Below, piece by piece: positions 5,912 through 7,553 of a DNA stretch of 7,553 nucleotides. The notes under the pieces were generated by a model. The model was not told the origin of the DNA and did not search any database. It saw only the letters and a program-made list of their open reading frames with translations. This stretch comes from an uncultured Bacilli bacterium (lineage in GTDB: Bacteria; Bacillota_I; Bacilli_A; RF39; UBA660): NCBI GenBank assembly GCA_944372275.1, contig CALVYO010000066.1, positions 1 to 7,553 on the forward strand, read 5' to 3'. How positions within the stretch are numbered: the first letter of the stretch is position 1; the number at the start of each line of letters is the position of its first letter. The translations under genes and the position numbers were made by a program.

Positions 5912-6095
5912 AATATGTGGTGTTAAAGAATTGATGGAATATCTTAATATGTCAGAATCCGGCATAAGAGAATTGATTCGAAGAAAAGAAATACCTTTTT
6001 TTAGAATTGGTAATCGAATAAAGTTTGATCTCGTAGAGATTAACAAGTGGATTGAGGAAAAGAAAGAAGAAGAACAAGTTAATTATTTGTTTTAG
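5901..6095 (+). CDS. xis: Excisionase-like helix-turn-helix DNA-binding protein
   Basis: 64 residues from the ATG at 5901; an in-frame TTG at 5889 lacks a suitable ribosome-binding site. The protein is a single MerR-like winged helix of the HTH_17/excisionase type. GVKELMEYLNMSESGIRELI is the helix-turn-helix, followed by RRKEIPFFRIGNRIKFDLVEINKWIEEKK, which carries the 'IPxxRIGxxxxF' wing. This is the profile of small excisionases encoded next to tyrosine integrases in Firmicutes. Its expected job is to bend attachment-site DNA and bias the integrase toward excision; it could also be a plain transcriptional regulator. The start overlaps the helicase stop by 11 bp, so its translation is probably coupled to the helicase, while the integrase has its own promoter. 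Confidence 0.85.
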   Translation: MNIKICGVKELMEYLNMSESGIRELIRRKEIPFFRIGNRIKFDLVEINKWIEEKKEEEQVNYLF

Positions 6096-6117
6096 AGCTA
6101 TGATTAATATAGAAATG

Positions 6118-6157
6118 AGGGATAACTATGATATAATTATATAGATAGTTTATCCCT
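6118..6157. repeat. Inverted repeat enclosing the integrase promoter -10
   Basis: AGGGATAACTAT (6118-6129) pairs with the arm at 6145-6157 (ATAGTTTATCCCT), 12 bp with one bulged T. The 15-nt centre (6130-6144) is itself nearly palindromic (ATATAATTATAT) and holds the TATAAT box. A related element, CTATGATTAATATAG (6098-6112), lies just upstream and shares CTATGAT and ATATAG with 6126-6144. These are good candidates for operators or for excisionase-binding sites that control int. No T tract follows the downstream arm, so a terminator is unlikely. Confidence 0.55.
6129..6137 (+). promoter_or_regulatory. Extended -10 promoter of the integrase gene
   Basis: TGATATAAT: a perfect TATAAT (6132-6137) with the TGn extension. 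The -35 at 17 bp (ATAGAA) is weak. Transcription would start near 6144, about 40 nt before the integrase ATG, so the downstream arm of the inverted repeat would lie at the mRNA 5' end. Confidence 0.6.
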
Positions 6158-6183
6158 TATACCCAACGAAAGGAGAAGAAAAT

Positions 6184-7341
6184 ATGGGATACACTAGAAT
6201 AACAAACAATAAGTATAAGATTATTATTGAATGTGGTTATGACGAATTTGGTAATAGACAACGTAAAACTGAAGTATTTCATGGTACTGCTGCTGAAGTT
6301 AAAGTGAGAGAAGCAGAATTAATTAAGAAATATTATCATAAAGGTAACGTATCTAGAAACAAAGATATGACATTTGAACAATTTAGTAAAATTTATATGA
6401 ATTATTGTAAGGTTAAGCATGGTATAAAGACAGTTAAGAAGAAAGAATCATTGCTAAAAGATATTTTGCCTTTCTTGGGGAAACGTAAGATGACAAAAAT
6501 AACTACACCTATTTTAAGCAGATTATATTTACAACTTAAGAAAGGTGAAAGAGTCGAAACTAGAAGTGATGTAATGATGTTAGAATATTACAAGTTGATA
6601 AATGCTATGTTTGTATATGCGATAGACATTGAGCAAATATTACCTAAAGATGGAAACCCAAACATAGATAAGTTAAGACCAAAGGTAAAGAAGAAAAAGA
6701 GAAAGTTTTATGACATTCCTTTAACTGTTAAGTTTTTAAGTTGTTTAAATAATGAGAATATTAAATATCAAGCTTTACTATTGATGGCAATTGAGGTTGG
6801 TGCCAGATCTGGTGAATTTCTTGCATTACGTTGGCAAGATATAGACTGGGAAAATAAGAAAGTAATTATAGATAATTCTCTTGCTGTAGTAGATGGTGTT
6901 ATAGATGAAGAAGATGCTAAGACAGATGATTCAGTAAGAACACATTATATTAGCGATGCAACAATTGAAGTTTTAAAGGAATATAAGAAGTGGCAAGATG
7001 AACATATCAAAAAGCTTGGAGACAAGTGGATTGGTACTGATAGGATATTTACTCAACGTAATGGAGAACATATGAATAATGGAACACCTTTAAAGATATT
7101 GCAAAAGGTTCAAGCTAAATATGGACTTCCCAAAACCACATTCCATGAAATGCGTCATACTTCAGCGAGTATTAAAATGTTTAAAGGTATCGACTTAAAA
7201 GCAATTAGTGAAATGCAAGGTACTAGTATAAAGTTACTAATGGAGCTATATACTCATGTATTTGATGATGCAAAGAAAGAAAGTGCTAACATTTTTAATG
7301 ATTTAATTAATTCATCTAGAGTGACTAATGAAACAAAATAG
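6184..7341 (+). CDS. int: Tyrosine-type site-specific integrase
   Basis: 385 residues, the usual length for phage and ICE integrases. Residues 1-50 form an AP2-like arm-binding domain (ITNNKYKIIIECGYDEFGNR...). About 62-155 is a SAM-like core-binding domain (MTFEQFSKIYMNYCKVKHG). About 175-370 is the catalytic domain, with R208 in EVGARSGEFLALRW, K246 in the beta-hairpin AKTDDSVRTHYI, H321-x-x-R324 in FHEMRH, and the nucleophile Y356 in MELYTHV. The 'LGHSS' segment before the tyrosine reads MQGTS and is one residue short, so the usual His/Trp catalytic position appears to be Thr347. The reading frame is intact. AAAGGAG (6169-6175) precedes the ATG by 8 nt. It acts at the tRNA-Ser site 131 bp downstream. 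Confidence 0.95.
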   Translation: MGYTRITNNKYKIIIECGYDEFGNRQRKTEVFHGTAAEVKVREAELIKKYYHKGNVSRNKDMTFEQFSKIYMNYCKVKHGIKTVKKKESLLKDILPFLGKRKMTKITTPILSRLYLQLKKGERVETRSDVMMLEYYKLINAMFVYAIDIEQILPKDGNPNIDKLRPKVKKKKRKFYDIPLTVKFLSCLNNENIKYQALLLMAIEVGARSGEFLALRWQDIDWENKKVIIDNSLAVVDGVIDEEDAKTDDSVRTHYISDATIEVLKEYKKWQDEHIKKLGDKWIGTDRIFTQRNGEHMNNGTPLKILQKVQAKYGLPKTTFHEMRHTSASIKMFKGIDLKAISEMQGTSIKLLMELYTHVFDDAKKESANIFNDLINSSRVTNETK

Positions 7342-7352
7342 GTTTTATTCTC

Positions 7353-7375
7353 GGCACTCGTTATAGGCACTCGTT
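7353..7375. repeat. Direct repeats, candidate integrase arm-type sites
   Basis: GGCACTCGTT occurs at 7353-7362 and again at 7366-7375, with a 13-bp period. They lie between the integrase stop and the core site, about 100 bp from the core, where phage integrases with an AP2-like N-terminal domain bind paired direct repeats. They stand out as GC-rich against the AT-rich surroundings. The 131-bp stretch 7342-7472 shows no gene and no convincing terminator. Confidence 0.55.
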
Positions 7376-7471
7376 TGAAAATTAATAATGATGTATTATG
7401 ATGAAATAATAATTATTCCTTTATTTATAAGGGTTTACAAGACTGTGGATAAATATATATGGTGAGCTTAC

Positions 7472-7492
7472 CTATACCTGCTAAGGGTGTAG
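7472..7492. other. Attachment-site core (integrase crossover junction)
   Basis: CTATACC (7472-7478) and GGTGTAG (7486-7492) are perfect inverted 7-bp arms around a 7-nt overlap (7479-7485) that contains the tRNA anticodon. Two inverted core sites flanking a 7-nt overlap is the standard layout for a tyrosine integrase. The left arm is not tRNA sequence, while the right arm is the 3' side of the anticodon stem plus flanking bases. The junction between element and tRNA therefore falls here. Confidence 0.7.
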
Positions 7493-7536
7493 ACTGGGAA
7501 ACTGGTGCGAGGGTTCAAATCCCTCTGTCTCCGCCA
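7479..7536 (+). tRNA. 3' part of tRNA-Ser(GCU), 5' half missing
   Basis: From the anticodon loop onward everything fits tRNA-Ser. The anticodon GCT is at 7480-7482, and the 3' anticodon stem starts at 7485. The long variable arm ACTGG-GAAA-CTGGT is at 7493-7506, typical of serine tRNAs. The T-arm is GAGGG-TTCAAAT-CCCTC (7509-7525). The 3' acceptor strand TGTCTCC is at 7526-7532, discriminator G at 7533 and encoded CCA at 7534-7536. The 5' half is absent: no GGAGACA lies upstream, and the bases before the loop (TATAC) do not pair properly with GGGTG. It is an attachment-site copy left by integration (or the element's own attP segment), and not a working tRNA gene. Confidence 0.8.
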
Positions 7537-7553
7537 TTAAGTAATTAACGTTG

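Noticed and set aside
6118..6157. Intrinsic terminator after the xis-like gene
   Set aside because: No T tract follows the stem, the loop is 15 nt, and the structure contains a perfect extended -10 box.
7440..7536. A complete tRNA-Ser gene
   Set aside because: No 5' acceptor strand (GGAGACA), D-arm or proper 5' anticodon stem precedes the loop; only the 3' part is present.

Overview
The window is AT-rich, with strong Shine-Dalgarno sites, short intergenic gaps and a tRNA-Ser(GCU) remnant of Firmicutes type. I read it as one end of a mobile element, a prophage or an integrative phage-plasmid-like element, in a low-GC Gram-positive host, probably a member of the Clostridia. No capsid, terminase, conjugation or initiator gene is visible, so the kind of element is not settled.

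Layout. At the left edge (1-95, minus strand) is the start of a small membrane-anchored protein that begins with TTG and has its own extended -10 promoter. Next comes a 480-residue minus-strand protein of unknown function (263-1705) with a C-terminal four-cysteine zinc-binding motif and a good sigma-A-type promoter. A 180-bp divergent control region (1706-1885) contains tandem 11-mers and a GC-rich palindrome. To its right is a plus-strand gene cluster: two related small proteins that look like serine-recombinase catalytic domains without the nucleophile (1886-2359 and 2490-2897); a RecA/UvsX-like ATPase (2894-3934); a 169-residue protein that may be a degenerate helicase-loader ATPase (3939-4448); a DnaB-like replicative helicase (4451-5911); and a small helix-turn-helix excisionase-like protein (5901-6095). 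From 2490 onward the genes overlap or are separated by only 2-4 bp. A tyrosine integrase (6184-7341) follows under its own promoter, whose -10 lies inside a large inverted repeat.

Right end. About 130 bp after the integrase is a tRNA-Ser(GCU) gene that has only its 3' part, from the anticodon loop to CCA. At the break, two perfectly inverted 7-bp arms flank a 7-nt overlap, the arrangement expected of a tyrosine-integrase core site. Two direct repeats of GGCACTCGTT between the integrase and this core are candidate arm-type binding sites. This is best read as an attachment-site junction; the matching junction with an intact tRNA is not in the window.

How it may work together (inference): the RecA-like protein, putative loader and helicase form a recombination/replication module of the UvsX plus gp41 kind. 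Excisionase production is coupled to helicase translation, so excision and replication would rise together, while the integrase is controlled separately. The two inactive serine-recombinase-like proteins that open the cluster, and the divergent zinc-motif protein, are the least explained parts and the best candidates for new biology.
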